From: Lentibacillus jeotgali
GTDB taxonomy: Bacteria > Bacillota > Bacilli > Bacillales > Amphibacillaceae
NCBI RefSeq assembly: GCF_000224785.1
Contig: NZ_AGAV01000017.1
Coordinates: forward strand, 1-64,000
Reading direction: 5' to 3'
Length of the DNA: 64,000 nucleotides
The notes under the pieces are model-generated. The model saw only the letters and a list, made by a program, of their open reading frames with translations, did not search any database and was not told the DNA's origin. Each line of letters begins with the position of its first letter. Within the stretch, counting starts at the first letter, position 1. The position numbers and the translations under genes were made by a program. This document shows positions 44,000-53,353 of the stretch, piece after piece.

Positions 44000-44431
44000 T
44001 TATTTAACAGCTACTTTTTGTTTAGAAATGGATAGCAGGGCATTTTCCGCTGCTTCCATTAAAGCTGTGCTGATTGCGGGTCCTTTTTGTTTCTTGCTTT
44101 TTTTAGATACAGTATTTTCGTCATGCAAACTGGACAACAGACTGCCAACGTGCTGACCTTTGTATTGTTTAAGCTCTTTAAAGGTTGTCAATACACTAAC
44201 GCCTTTCATTATTTGGCACTCGACAATTGTGTAGTCTTTATCGACTATGAGCATTGCTATTGATCCGGATTTCAATTTTCTTCTGGCCTGTCCTGAGAAC
44301 AAATAATAATCATTCTTGCCTCTGTATTTGCCTATCAGCTTGTCCATTTCTTTGCGGTAATTTCTTACCTGAATAAAGGTGAGAATATAATTCAACACCA
44401 ATATTACACAGGCAATGATAATTAATTCCAC
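44000..44431 (-). CDS. gutM: GutM-like glucitol operon activator
   Basis: About 143 residues of the GutM family: an N-terminal membrane-type segment (LIIIACVILVLNYILTF), then VRNYRKEMDKL, NDYYLFSGQARRKLKSG and IAMLIVDKDYTIVECQIMKG. In E. coli GutM activates the glucitol operon; the mechanism is poorly known and the hydrophobic N-terminus suggests a membrane-bound form. GTG at 44431 has GAGGAGGGGG upstream. It lies between the oxidoreductase and IIC genes. Confidence 0.85.
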   Translation of the reverse strand: MELIIIACVILVLNYILTFIQVRNYRKEMDKLIGKYRGKNDYYLFSGQARRKLKSGSIAMLIVDKDYTIVECQIMKGVSVLTTFKELKQYKGQHVGSLLSSLHDENTVSKKSKKQKGPAISTALMEAAENALLSISKQKVAVK

Positions 44432-44457
44432 AGCAACCCCCTCCTCACTTATCGAAC

Positions 44458-45714
44458 TTATTCTGAGAACATTTGATCTTGAAGCGATCTTAATTTCCAA
44501 ACAGTTGTTGATGGGTCAAGATCGACATCGTCATGTGTTACGAATTGACCTTCTTTGATATCTTGTTTAGCAACAACCTTGCCGCTGATTAATCCAATCG
44601 GGATGTGACCGTTAGATTTCATATCCTCATGTGTTTCAAGGACTCCTCTTACGGAATATCCGCCAATCCCATCCAAGGTTTCACCGGCTTTGATATCTCT
44701 TTTGGCGACTGTTACTGTTTCTGATACCGGTGCTCCAATCGGATGAATAGATGTATCATGTTGCAATACCGCTTTTGCAATTGTTATCGGTGTTTCAAGA
44801 CTTGCCAGATGGTAAGGTCGATAAAGTGTATAATGTGGCCCATGGTTTTCACCTACTTTTAATAGATAACGGAGTTCCTCATCAACTGGTTCCAGTTCAC
44901 TTTTTACAATGACAAAGACACCTGGTGCCAAACCATCTACATATTCAACAACCCCTAGATTATCAAGCACGCCGCCGTTTTCTTTCAGGTTCAGTTTTTC
45001 AGCGAGATTATCGAGGTTCGCTTGTACACCATGCATGCCAACTTTATCCGGTCCCAATCCGATCGCATTACTTAACAGGTTCATTTCTGCCATCGTTTTA
45101 GTACCGTCCTGGAACGCTGCCAGCATATGAGGATTCATATTTTTAGCTTTTGCCTCGTCTGCGGCCGTATCCGGGTTTGCGGTTGGTTTTAATGGATTGT
45201 TTTTGCCCTTGCCCGCGACGACCACTTCAAGTCCCATCGTTTTGGCAAATTCATATAATTCCATTATGACACCTGGTTCATCACCTGCGGATCCTGAGTA
45301 AATCAAGCCAGCTGAATTAAATAGGGAACTCATATACGAACCGATTGTAATATCAACCTCAACATTTAATAAAACCAGATGTTTGCGGGAGCGCAGCGCT
45401 TCCAGTGAAATTTGAGCTCCGACTTCAGGTACGCCGGTTGCGTCTATAACAACTTCAACGCTTGGAGATTGAATTACTTCGCGGTAGTCACTGGATACGA
45501 CAGTAGCAACATCATGCTTCTCCTGTGAGTGATAATACGTTTTGGCCCTGTTAGCGTTTTCTTCATTAACATCACAAATACCGCCAACTACCATGCCAGG
45601 AATATTTGAAATTTGAGAGATAAGTCCAAATCCCATCTGGCCGGCACCGATAATACCTACTTTGATCGGCTGATTCGCATCGTCTCGCGTTAAAAGTTCT
45701 TGGTAAATAGACAT
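44458..45714 (-). CDS. NAD(P)-dependent oxidoreductase with SAF domain
   Basis: A 418-residue protein: an N-terminal Rossmann domain (IKVGIIGAGQMGFGLISQI), a homoserine-dehydrogenase-like middle part (VVIDATGVPEVGAQISLEAL, YSGSAGDEPGVIMELYEFAK) and a C-terminal SAF domain (VAKRDIKAGETLDGIGGYSV, IGLISGKVVAKQDIKEGQFV). It is the first gene of the glucitol-type PTS operon, where a sorbitol-6-phosphate 2-dehydrogenase is expected but not found. It may act on the phosphorylated substrate; the exact reaction is unknown. ATG at 45714 follows GGAGGAAAC. Confidence 0.85.
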   Translation of the reverse strand: MSIYQELLTRDDANQPIKVGIIGAGQMGFGLISQISNIPGMVVGGICDVNEENANRAKTYYHSQEKHDVATVVSSDYREVIQSPSVEVVIDATGVPEVGAQISLEALRSRKHLVLLNVEVDITIGSYMSSLFNSAGLIYSGSAGDEPGVIMELYEFAKTMGLEVVVAGKGKNNPLKPTANPDTAADEAKAKNMNPHMLAAFQDGTKTMAEMNLLSNAIGLGPDKVGMHGVQANLDNLAEKLNLKENGGVLDNLGVVEYVDGLAPGVFVIVKSELEPVDEELRYLLKVGENHGPHYTLYRPYHLASLETPITIAKAVLQHDTSIHPIGAPVSETVTVAKRDIKAGETLDGIGGYSVRGVLETHEDMKSNGHIPIGLISGKVVAKQDIKEGQFVTHDDVDLDPSTTVWKLRSLQDQMFSE

Positions 45715-45805
45715 AATTGTTTCCTCCAATTTTCTATATTTCATAGTGCAATTAGGAGCTTTTCTGTAACAATTGTTCCAGAAAAGCACTTTTGGATAAA
45801 AATCG

Positions 45806-45849
45806 TAACATATGTTATACTTTGTAACAAATGTATGATTACGTTTTCA
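45806..45849. promoter_or_regulatory. Operator and cre-like site in the divergent PTS/HAD region
   Basis: A perfect palindrome TAACATATGTTA (45806-45817) and a near-palindrome TTTGTAACAAA (45821-45831) look like operator sites for the SorC-type regulator. TGATTACGTTTTCA (45836-45849; complement TGAAAACGTAATCA) fits the cre consensus with one mismatch. The cluster lies 92 bases upstream of the PTS operon start and 64 bases upstream of the HAD gene. Confidence 0.55.
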
Positions 45850-45912
45850 TTCTACATCGACATCTATCACATGTCAACAACGATTATTTTGGTAATAGAA
45901 AGGAAGAATCAG

Positions 45913-46764
45913 ATGAAGTTAATTGCAATTGATCTGGATGGTACGCTGCTTTCGGATGACGGCAACATAAGTCAGGAAAATAAAGATGCTATCTATGAGG
46001 CGCAAAAAAGCGGTCATATAATTGTGATCTCTTCAGGCCGTTCACTGCATGATACACGTGAGTTACTGAAACAAGCCGAGATCGACTGCCCATTTATTAC
46101 CGGTAATGGCGGAATGACCTATTATTCCGGGGAGGTCCTTCAGCAGTTCATTTTACCTTTGAAGACGCTTGGAAAAATCACACGTTCGATTGAAAAATAC
46201 AATTTGCATTACGAAATCTACACGAATCAAGGTATATTAATCAGTGAGAAAAGAACACATATACTTTATGATGAAATAGAGCAGCTGAACCAGCAGTCCG
46301 AAAGAGAGCATGCTGCCGGAATGGTAAGCACCCAATATAGCCAGCATGGTATTGTGTATGTTCCTGATTTTCATACTGTTGATTTCGCCGAATCAAACCC
46401 TTATAAAGTGTTCGTACTGTCATTTAAGCCTGATGCATTGGAACAACTTCATAGAGAGTTGTCGAGAATGAAGGATGTCTCCCTGACAGCTGGCAGCAGA
46501 GAAAAGCTTGAAATAGCACATGGAAACGCCAGTAAAGGGAATGGATTAAAGTCGATTGCAGCTTATTTTAAGGTGCCATTGGAAGATACCGTGGCGATCG
46601 GTGACAATCTGAATGATATTTCAATGTTTAAGACCGCTGCGACAGGCATTGCGATGGAAAATGCTGAGCAGGAAGTGCAAAAGTGTGCTAACTTCATTAC
46701 GAAACACCATAATGACAGCGGCGTAGCATATGCGTTGCGGGAGTATGTTGTGAACCGTGAGTAA
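45913..46764 (+). CDS. HAD-superfamily (Cof-type) phosphatase
   Basis: A 283-residue HAD-IIB hydrolase. Motif I is IAIDLDGTLLSDDG, motif II ISSGRSLHDT, lysine in NASKGNGLKSIA and motif IV VAIGDNLNDISMFKTA. These enzymes dephosphorylate sugar phosphates, FMN or related compounds in the cytoplasm. ATG at 45913 follows AAAGGAAG; the frame is open further upstream without support. Divergent from the PTS operon and sharing its regulatory region, it may remove excess sugar phosphate from that pathway. Confidence 0.87.
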   Translation: MKLIAIDLDGTLLSDDGNISQENKDAIYEAQKSGHIIVISSGRSLHDTRELLKQAEIDCPFITGNGGMTYYSGEVLQQFILPLKTLGKITRSIEKYNLHYEIYTNQGILISEKRTHILYDEIEQLNQQSEREHAAGMVSTQYSQHGIVYVPDFHTVDFAESNPYKVFVLSFKPDALEQLHRELSRMKDVSLTAGSREKLEIAHGNASKGNGLKSIAAYFKVPLEDTVAIGDNLNDISMFKTAATGIAMENAEQEVQKCANFITKHHNDSGVAYALREYVVNRE

Positions 46765-46803
46765 GCTATAGCATTAAACTTTAAAGTGTTCTGGAATACA
46801 ACT

Positions 46804-46830
46804 AAAGGTGGCGTAATGTCACCTTTTTTA
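46804..46830 (+). terminator. Intrinsic terminator after the HAD gene
   Basis: AAAGGTG pairs with CACCTTT around a 9-base loop, then a T run to 46830. Confidence 0.8.
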
Positions 46831-46834
46831 TTCG

Positions 46835-46882
46835 AACTGGGATATAGCGTCAGATGCTTTCAGACACCATATCCCAGTTTTC
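46835..46882 (+). terminator. Second terminator-like hairpin after the HAD gene
   Basis: AACTGGGATAT (46835-46845) pairs with ATATCCCAGTT (46869-46879), a 23-base loop, ending in TTTT. Tandem with the previous one. Confidence 0.65.
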
Positions 46883-46943
46883 CAGGAAAAATTGCCTCCT
46901 ATTATTTTAGTTTCTATTAAATTGAAGCAAGTTACATAGATAA

Positions 46944-46972
46944 TTGATTCGTATTTTTCTAATCAGTATAAT
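46944..46972 (+). promoter_or_regulatory. Sigma-A promoter of the 5-oxoprolinase operon
   Basis: TTGATT (46944-46949), a 17-base spacer and a perfect TATAAT (46967-46972), about 49 bases before the first start codon. Confidence 0.75.
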
Positions 46973-47020
46973 TGTTGCCATAAATAGAATATGTTAAGTA
47001 CATAAACATTGGAGGATATT

Positions 47021-48229
47021 ATGGAGCGCAAGGGGTTTTTTGAAAGGCTGCGATCATTGGGGCCGGGAACGCTTGTTGCGGCGTCTATTGTTGGGCCTGG
47101 TACGGTTACGACAGCCTCCGCCACGGGCGCGGAATTCGGTTATGTGCTTATCTGGGCACTAGTTTTTTCCATTATCGCAACAATGATTCTTCAAGAAATG
47201 GTAACCCGGCTTGGAATTGTCAGCAGAAAAGAACTCGGTACCGTGATGCGGGATCAATTCAGTCATCCAATCTTAAGGGGAGCAACTGTCATTCTTATTA
47301 TTGCTGCGATACTGATAGGGAACGCGGCATATGAAACGGGAAATATTACAGGTGGCGCAATTGGCTTAACGACCATTACCGGTATTCCCGTACCAGCGTG
47401 GAGTATCATTATTGGTGCTGTGGCAGCATTGTTGCTTTGGACAGGAAACTACAAGGTTATTGAAAAGGCCTTTATCACCCTTATTCTGATCATGAGTTTT
47501 TGTTTTGTTCTGACAGCAATCGTTGTCCAGCCTGACATGAGTGCAGTGTTTGAAGGTACGTTCATCCCGACGATACCGGATGGAGCGGGATTGCTTGTTA
47601 TATCACTGATAGGGACAACCATTGTGCCTTATACGTTATTCTTGCAAGCCTCGACAGTCCAAGAGCGTTGGAAAGGAAAGGATAGTATAAAAGACGGTCG
47701 CTTTGATGTCATAGCATCCATGGTTATTTGCGGCGTTATTTCGATATCAATTCTATTGACAGCGGCCGCTTCGTTTCCGGTTGGAACGGCCCTTGATAAT
47801 CCGGCTAAGATGGCAGTGCAATTGGAACCGCTGCTTGGTTCCTGGGCAAAATATGTTTTTTCAATTGGGATATTTGCAGCCGGCATTTCATCTTCAATGA
47901 CAGCAGCACTGGCTGCAGCATATGCGACATCCGGTGCACTTGGCTGGGAAAGGAATTTAAAATCTATTCGCTTTCGTATGATTTGGATGGCGATCATTCT
48001 GATTGGTGTTACTTTTGCAAGTTTGGGATACGAGCCAATTCAGGTCATATTATTTTCCCAATATGCAAACGGATTAATTTTGCCGGTTATTGTTCTGCTT
48101 CTCATGTTTGTAATGAACAATCGAAAACTGCTTGGTGAACATGTCAACAGGACGTGGACAAATGTAATAGGCTGGTTAATTTTTGCAATTACGATTTTGT
48201 TAGCATTACAATCATTTGGAATTCTTTAA
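47021..48229 (+). CDS. ycsG: Nramp-related transporter (YcsG-like)
   Basis: A 402-residue membrane protein with about 11 helices of the Nramp fold. The helix 1 metal motif DPGN of true Nramp proteins is replaced by GPGT (SIVGPGTVTTASATGAEFG), and the helix 6 MPH motif reads VPYT (GTTIVPYTLFLQAS), so a divalent metal is an unlikely substrate. B. subtilis YcsG is in the same operon with ycsF, kipI and kipA, and uptake of 5-oxoproline or a related acid is a reasonable guess. ATG at 47021 has GGAGG five bases upstream; an in-frame TTG at 47009 is less likely. First gene of the operon. Confidence 0.87.
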   Translation: MERKGFFERLRSLGPGTLVAASIVGPGTVTTASATGAEFGYVLIWALVFSIIATMILQEMVTRLGIVSRKELGTVMRDQFSHPILRGATVILIIAAILIGNAAYETGNITGGAIGLTTITGIPVPAWSIIIGAVAALLLWTGNYKVIEKAFITLILIMSFCFVLTAIVVQPDMSAVFEGTFIPTIPDGAGLLVISLIGTTIVPYTLFLQASTVQERWKGKDSIKDGRFDVIASMVICGVISISILLTAAASFPVGTALDNPAKMAVQLEPLLGSWAKYVFSIGIFAAGISSSMTAALAAAYATSGALGWERNLKSIRFRMIWMAIILIGVTFASLGYEPIQVILFSQYANGLILPVIVLLLMFVMNNRKLLGEHVNRTWTNVIGWLIFAITILLALQSFGIL

Positions 48230-48264
48230 GCGATTATTCTTAGGACCGGAGAAGGTGATTCGAT

Positions 48265-49002
48265 ATGATCAGTTGTGATCCAGTAGGAGATGCGGCTATT
48301 CGTATTAAATTTAATGAGGATGTAACCCCAACATTAAACCGCAAAATCAGATCATTTTGTAGACGGTTGAGTCATCAGGCAGTTGAGGCAATAATCGAAT
48401 GGGTGCCTTCATTTGATTCTGTAACGGTTTACTATAGCCCTTATCATATGTCATATGAAACGATCCGAAATATGCTATTGGAGCTTGCGTCCGGAGATAT
48501 GTTACTTGGTGAAGATACAAAGATGCTCGTTAAAATCCCTGTATTCTATGGCGGGAGCGCTGGACCGGATTTGGAAAAAGTGGCGAAAAAGAGCGGATTG
48601 AGTGTAAATGAGGTCATTGAAAAACATTCCGGTGTTGATTACCTTATTTATATGATCGGGTTCTTGCCCGGTTTTCCGTACTTAGGTGGACTGCCGAAAG
48701 AATTGGCCACACCAAGGCTGGACAATCCAAGAAGCAGTGTTCCCGCTGGATCGGTCGGAATTGCTGGCAGCCAAACAGGGGCTTATCCACTGGCATCACC
48801 GGGCGGTTGGAATTTAATCGGACAAACCCCTGTAAAACTTTTTGATCCGGACCGTGATGCCCCTTTTTTATATCAGGCAGGCGACAAGATAAGGTTCGTG
48901 CCCGTCTCGGAAAGTGACTACAGAACGATTGAAAAACAAGTCCATAACAATACGTTTCAAGTTGAAAAGGAAGTGATTCGGAATGAGCAACCATCAGATT
49001 GA
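48265..49002 (+). CDS. pxpB: 5-oxoprolinase subunit PxpB (KipI)
   Basis: A 245-residue protein of the KipI/PxpB (AHS1) family. Landmarks: [11 protein letters not shown] near the start, [64 protein letters not shown] and [18 protein letters not shown]. With PxpA and PxpC it forms the ATP-dependent enzyme that converts 5-oxoproline to glutamate; in B. subtilis KipI also inhibits the sporulation kinase KinA. The start has GGAGAAGGTG. It overlaps pxpA by 20 bases. Confidence 0.93.
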   Translation: MISCDPVGDAAIRIKFNEDVTPTLNRKIRSFCRRLSHQAVEAIIEWVPSFDSVTVYYSPYHMSYETIRNMLLELASGDMLLGEDTKMLVKIPVFYGGSAGPDLEKVAKKSGLSVNEVIEKHSGVDYLIYMIGFLPGFPYLGGLPKELATPRLDNPRSSVPAGSVGIAGSQTGAYPLASPGGWNLIGQTPVKLFDPDRDAPFLYQAGDKIRFVPVSESDYRTIEKQVHNNTFQVEKEVIRNEQPSD

Positions 49003-49750
49003 TCTGAACAGTGATGTAGGGGAAAGTTTCGGTGCCTATACAATCGGTCTTGATGATGAAGTCCTGAAAGTTATCACGTCAGCCAATATTGCCTGCGGGT
49101 ATCATGCCGGTGATCATAATACGATGTTTGACACCGTCAAGACAGCGACAGAAAATGGTGCAGGTATCGGTGCGCATCCGGGATTGCCTGATTTGATGGG
49201 ATTTGGCCGGCGTAACATCGTCGTTGATCCGGAAGATGTGTACCATTTTGTGACATATCAGATCGGTGCATTGAAAGGTTTTTGCCATGTGCATGATGTC
49301 GAAATGAACCATGTGAAAGCACACGGGGCACTTTATAATATGGCAGCGAGTGATGCAGCAATAGCTGATGCCATTGCCCGATCTGTTAAGAATATCGACA
49401 GTCATCTGATTTTATTTGGACTGTCCGGAAGTGAACTGATCAATGCTGGCGAAAAGTATGGATTGAGGACGGCATCTGAAGTGTTTGCCGATCGGACATA
49501 TCAGCCGGATGGAACGCTGACCCCCCGTTCAGATGAACAAGCGATGATAACTGACCCGGATCAGGCGGTAAGACAGGTATTGCAAATGATTAACGATAAC
49601 CGTGTCATTGCTGTTGATGGCACAGCTGTTGACATTAAGGCTGATACGATTTGCGTGCACGGTGATAATCCGCATGCCTTAAATTTTGTCGAACAATTGC
49701 GGGAACGCCTTTCCGATGAAGGAATCGCCATTCGGCGAATTGGAGAATAG
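48983..49750 (+). CDS. pxpA: 5-oxoprolinase subunit PxpA (LamB/YcsF family)
   Basis: A 255-residue protein of the LamB/YcsF family, the subunit of bacterial 5-oxoprolinase that opens the ring of the activated 5-oxoproline. Visible: [60 protein letters not shown] and [11 protein letters not shown]. The length is normal. It is coupled to pxpB by overlap and is followed three bases later by pxpC. Confidence 0.95.
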   Translation: MSNHQIDLNSDVGESFGAYTIGLDDEVLKVITSANIACGYHAGDHNTMFDTVKTATENGAGIGAHPGLPDLMGFGRRNIVVDPEDVYHFVTYQIGALKGFCHVHDVEMNHVKAHGALYNMAASDAAIADAIARSVKNIDSHLILFGLSGSELINAGEKYGLRTASEVFADRTYQPDGTLTPRSDEQAMITDPDQAVRQVLQMINDNRVIAVDGTAVDIKADTICVHGDNPHALNFVEQLRERLSDEGIAIRRIGE

Positions 49751-49753
49751 CCC

Positions 49754-50698
49754 TTGTCTCAGCCACTTTTTAAGTTCAGAAAAACAGGATTGCAAACGAC
49801 GATTCAGGACCTTGGGCGGCAGGGACTCCAGCAGTATGGTGTTGTCGTTTCCGGAGCAATGGATCCATTTGCACTGCAAGTGTCGAATTTGCTTGTTGGC
49901 AACGGCCGTGATGAAGGCGCTCTGGAGATTGCCTTGATGGGGCCCGAACTTGATGTATTATCATCTGCAGTTATAGCCATATGTGGTGCGGATTTAAGTC
50001 CTGCCGTCAATGGGGTCAGGGCACCCATGTGGAGGTCGTTTGAAGTGCGGGAAGGTGACCGGATCACGTTTGGCCGTCCTTTATCGGGAATGCGTGCTTA
50101 TCTTGCTGTTGCAGGCGGATTTGATGTATCGGTTGATATGGGTAGCAAGTCGACATACGAACGTGCGAATCTTGGCACAGTCATTGAAAAAAATATGGTC
50201 ATCAGTGGATTTAATGTAAATGGATTCCATGGTCTGGGGCTGAGTCACACTGACATCCCTGATTATAATGATCCAGGGTACATCCGGGTGGTCGAGGGTC
50301 CTGATACTGACCATTTTACTGAAAAAGGGATAGAATCGTTTTACAGCCAGCAGCATATCATCAGTCCTGAATCCGACCGAATGGGCTATCGGCTGAAATC
50401 AGCGGAGATTCCCCATAAAAACGGCGCAGATATATGGTCTGACGCCATACCATTTGGGACAATACAAATTCCGGCAAATGGACAGCCGATCATCCTGATG
50501 GCGGACCGGCAAACAACTGGAGGGTATGCCCGGATTGCTACCGTCATTTCCATTGATGTACCGAGGGTGTCACAGCTGCCCCCGGACGGTAAAATATACT
50601 TTCATCCGATTAAAGTGGATGAAGCGCAAAAGCTGGCCGTAAAGGAGGAACAGTTTTTACGTATCTTGGAAATGAATGTGAAGGACGCTGCTGATTAA
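49754..50698 (+). CDS. pxpC: 5-oxoprolinase subunit PxpC (KipA)
   Basis: A 314-residue protein of the KipA/PxpC (AHS2) biotin-dependent-carboxylase-like family: TTIQDLGRQGLQQYGVVVSG, GAMDPFALQVSNLLVGN, CGADLSPAVNGVR, LAVAGGFDVSVDMGSKSTY, ESDRMGYRLKS and GTIQIPANGQPIILMADRQT. It works with PxpB in 5-oxoproline activation. The start is TTG at 49754, with GGAG eight bases upstream inside the end of pxpA. Confidence 0.93.
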   Translation: MSQPLFKFRKTGLQTTIQDLGRQGLQQYGVVVSGAMDPFALQVSNLLVGNGRDEGALEIALMGPELDVLSSAVIAICGADLSPAVNGVRAPMWRSFEVREGDRITFGRPLSGMRAYLAVAGGFDVSVDMGSKSTYERANLGTVIEKNMVISGFNVNGFHGLGLSHTDIPDYNDPGYIRVVEGPDTDHFTEKGIESFYSQQHIISPESDRMGYRLKSAEIPHKNGADIWSDAIPFGTIQIPANGQPIILMADRQTTGGYARIATVISIDVPRVSQLPPDGKIYFHPIKVDEAQKLAVKEEQFLRILEMNVKDAAD

Positions 50699-50750
50699 CG
50701 GGAAAGAGGCGGTTTATGTGTTCTCTGTTTAATGGAAAGGAGTCGTGAAA

Positions 50751-51530
50751 ATGAGCAATGATGTAGACAAGATTCGGCGCGCAATCAGACAGGGAGAATG
50801 GACAAAGCCGACGACGGGAGTGATTTTGGGAAATACGCAGGCAAATTTGGTTATTCTCCCTAAACGCTATGCGTACGACTTTTTATTGTTTTGCCTGCGC
50901 AATCCCAAATCCTGTCCGCTGTTGGAAGTAACGGATGAAGGGATGCCGGTGCCGGTTAAAACAGCACCTGATGCCGATTTGCGGACGGATCTTCCCAAAT
51001 ATCGCATCTACAAAAATGGCGAAAAGGTTGATGAGGTAACCGACATTTCCGATCACTGGTCCGACGATTTTGTATCGTTTATCATTGGCTGCAGCTTTAC
51101 ATTTGAAAAGCCGCTGCTTGATAATGGCATTCCAATCCGGCACATCGATGAGGGGCGTAACGTATCGATGTACCGGACAAACATTCCTTGTGAATCTGCG
51201 GGAGAATTGAGCGGTCAAATGGTTGTATCAATGCGTCCGATGAAACCGGCCGATGCCATAAGAGCCGTGCAGATTACTTCAAGATTCCCCTCCGTTCATG
51301 GCGCCCCGGTCCATATCGGTGACCCGGATGCGATTGGGATTAATGACTTAAGCAAACCGGATTTTGGTGATCAAGTGGCCATTCATGCGGACGAGGTTCC
51401 GGTATTCTGGGCATGCGGTGTCACACCGCAGTCTGTTGTGATGGAAAGTGACATTGAGATGATGATAACGCATGCGCCGGGACATATGTTCATAACCGAT
51501 CTGAAGGAAGAAGACAACGCGGTGTTATAA
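50751..51530 (+). CDS. ycsI: YcsI-like putative hydro-lyase (DUF1445)
   Basis: A 259-residue protein of the DUF1445 / D-glutamate cyclase-like family (PKRYAYDFLLFCLRNPKSCP, SFIIGCSFTFEKPLL, MYRTNIPCESAGELSGQMVV, VPVFWACGVTPQSVVM). Mitochondrial relatives convert D-glutamate to 5-oxo-D-proline, which fits the place at the end of a 5-oxoprolinase operon. ATG at 50751 is favoured over GTG 50745 because AAAGGAG is eight bases before it. Fifth and last gene of the operon. Confidence 0.9.
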   Translation: MSNDVDKIRRAIRQGEWTKPTTGVILGNTQANLVILPKRYAYDFLLFCLRNPKSCPLLEVTDEGMPVPVKTAPDADLRTDLPKYRIYKNGEKVDEVTDISDHWSDDFVSFIIGCSFTFEKPLLDNGIPIRHIDEGRNVSMYRTNIPCESAGELSGQMVVSMRPMKPADAIRAVQITSRFPSVHGAPVHIGDPDAIGINDLSKPDFGDQVAIHADEVPVFWACGVTPQSVVMESDIEMMITHAPGHMFITDLKEEDNAVL

Positions 51531-51539
51531 TTGACTCTT

Positions 51540-51912
51540 TAAACGTGCGGAAGAGGCTTGAATTTGTGCGAGAGCAGTGCAAACTCGTGCGAGAATGGCG
51601 CTAACTTGTGCGGAGGAGTCTTGAACTCGTGCGAGAATGGCGCTAACTTGTGCGGAGGAGTCTTGAACTCGTGCGGGAATAGCGCTAACTTGTGCGGGGG
51701 AGTCTTGAACTCGTGCGAGAATGGTGCCAGCTTGTGCGGGGGAGTCTTGAACTCGTGCGAGGATGGCGCTAACTTGTGCAGGAACATCTCGAACTTGTGC
51801 GAGAACAGCACCAACTTGTGCAGGAATATCTCGAACTTGTGCGAGAACAGCACCAACTTGTGCAGGAATACTCGAACTCGTGCGAAAATGGTACCAACTC
51901 GTGCACAATCTC
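51540..51912 (+). repeat. 21-base tandem repeat array R8 (TCGTGCG type)
   Basis: About 18 units of 21 bases starting ten bases after the ycsI stop codon. A 42-base pair (AACTTGTGCGGAGGAGTCTT with AACTCGTGCGAGAATGGCGC) is repeated with almost no change. From 51913 to 52150 nothing further is recognised. Confidence 0.93.
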
Positions 51913-52150
51913 AGCCTGTACGGGGGAAAAAGTCAACTATACTCGATATAACCGGACTTACGGAAGAATAATTGCAGAAGCTGCTGCTTCAGACCTTTAT
52001 AATATCCAACAAGACTTCATATTGATTACTGTACAGACAAAAAAGTTATTAGTCCATTTGAGATAACTACACATATGTCATGATAAATGTCTGCATGCGT
52101 GTATACGCATTAAGGAACTGGGTCTTGAAATAGGACATTAGCATAAATTA

Positions 52151-52186
52151 AAAAGCCAAGTTCACAATCATCAGAACTTGGCTTTT
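52151..52186. terminator. Bidirectional terminator between the 5-oxoprolinase and galactose regions
   Basis: A perfect 13-base stem AAAAGCCAAGTTC with its complement and a 10-base loop; T-rich on both strands. It serves the minus-strand lacD remnant and any read-through from ycsI. Confidence 0.88.
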
Positions 52187-52203
52187 GTCCTTGCACACCT
52201 ATT

Positions 52204-53106
52204 TTATTCTACAAACCCCGTCCACGGTGTTGCTGTCTCTTTAACCGCTTGTTTCACTTTATTTAAGTTCTCCAACCCGGTTTTATTAAGCCATTGATAT
52301 TGTGATTCTTTTCCTTTTTCCGCAAATGGCTGAACACCGTCTTTCCAGATGGCCCGTCCGCACAGGCAGCCACTGAAATTGGCGCCGGCTTCTTTGGCGA
52401 AATGCAGTGTTTCGACAAATTGGTCATTTGTGACGCCACCACTCAAATAAATAAATGGCAGCCGGCTTTTTTCGGCGCAAGTACGATAGAAATTTGCAGC
52501 TTCTTCCTTGCTGAAGACAGGTTCATAATTATCATATTGCCCGTAACCTTCAATATTGTAAATGGATACCGGCACTTCAACTTTCAACAGATTAATGCCG
52601 TATTCCTCTTTGGAAAATTCGGTCATGAAATACTCTACAATTTCCGGCTTTTTCTTGGCGAATTCAGCACTTTTTGACCCTAAACCTTCTGCACTGTAGG
52701 AGACAGGCTCTAATATAAACAGCAGATCATTTTGCTTGCATTCATCACCAACGCGCTTAATAAATGCTTTTTTAATTGTATTGTATTTTTCTTCTTCATT
52801 GTGATCGTTATATATGAGCAGTTTCAAGGCGCTTGCACCTTTTTCGGCTAAGTCCTGGACAGCATAGTTGTCGACCAGATTTGGCAGGCGGCCTTTTTCG
52901 GAGGTATCATATCCGGTTTTTTCATAGGCCATAATCAAGCCGATATCATCATTTAATCTGCTTGCAGCACTCCAGCCATACTCGGGATCAAGCAGAAGGG
53001 AAGAGGATTGGTTCCCGAGCACCTCACTGACACCTTCTTTGGGCGGAGGTAGGACAACGATCCTGACCCTTCGTCCAAATATTCGGGGTGAGTTGCTGTG
53101 AGTCAT
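52204..53106 (-). pseudogene. lacD: 5'-truncated tagatose-1,6-bisphosphate aldolase (lacD-like)
   Basis: From about codon 26 (position 53031) the protein follows LacD to its end: SSLLLDPEYGWSAA, GLIMAYEKTGYDTSEKGRLP, the Schiff-base lysine in LLKVEVPVSIYN, YLSGGVTNDQFVETL and GCLCGRAIW. The first 50 or so LacD residues, including the AxDQRGAL motif at the barrel entrance, are missing and replaced by unrelated sequence (GRRVRIVVLPPPKEG). The open frame is 300 residues against about 325 for the family. It is most likely an inactive remnant produced by a deletion; a rescued start cannot be excluded. It lies downstream of galM. Confidence 0.65.
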
Positions 53107-53290
53107 TCCAGATTACTGCTTTATACAGTGAGCGGGGTTGTTGTCTGTATTAGTTTTATTGGTATGGTTATTTATGGTTATAAGACATTTTTTATTCAAA
53201 CTGAGAAAGTTGAATCGGCTGATTACTCCTATCATTTTGCGTTGATTACTGAGGAAGCTGATAACGAAACAGTAACATGTTCCGGATCGC
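53098..53290 (+). pseudogene. Remnant 5' end of a sugar-binding protein gene
   Basis: A plus-strand frame encodes one membrane segment (VSGVVVCISFIGMVIYGY) followed by SADYSYHFALITEEADNE, the pattern found at the mature N-terminus of periplasmic-type sugar-binding proteins (YHF-x-LI-x-EE-x-DN). After this the frame turns into unrelated, repeat-like sequence (TCSGSRQTCAR) and soon stops. It abuts the truncated lacD head to head, so both look like scars of one deletion or rearrangement. Confidence 0.4.
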
Positions 53291-53353
53291 GCCAAACATG
53301 CGCGAGAAAACCTAAGTTGCCCTTAATCAACCCGTTTGGCGCGGTCAGCTTAA

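Noticed and set aside
51558-51971. Plus-strand frame of 137 codons in array R8
   Set aside because: Repeat translation only, same reasons as for R6.
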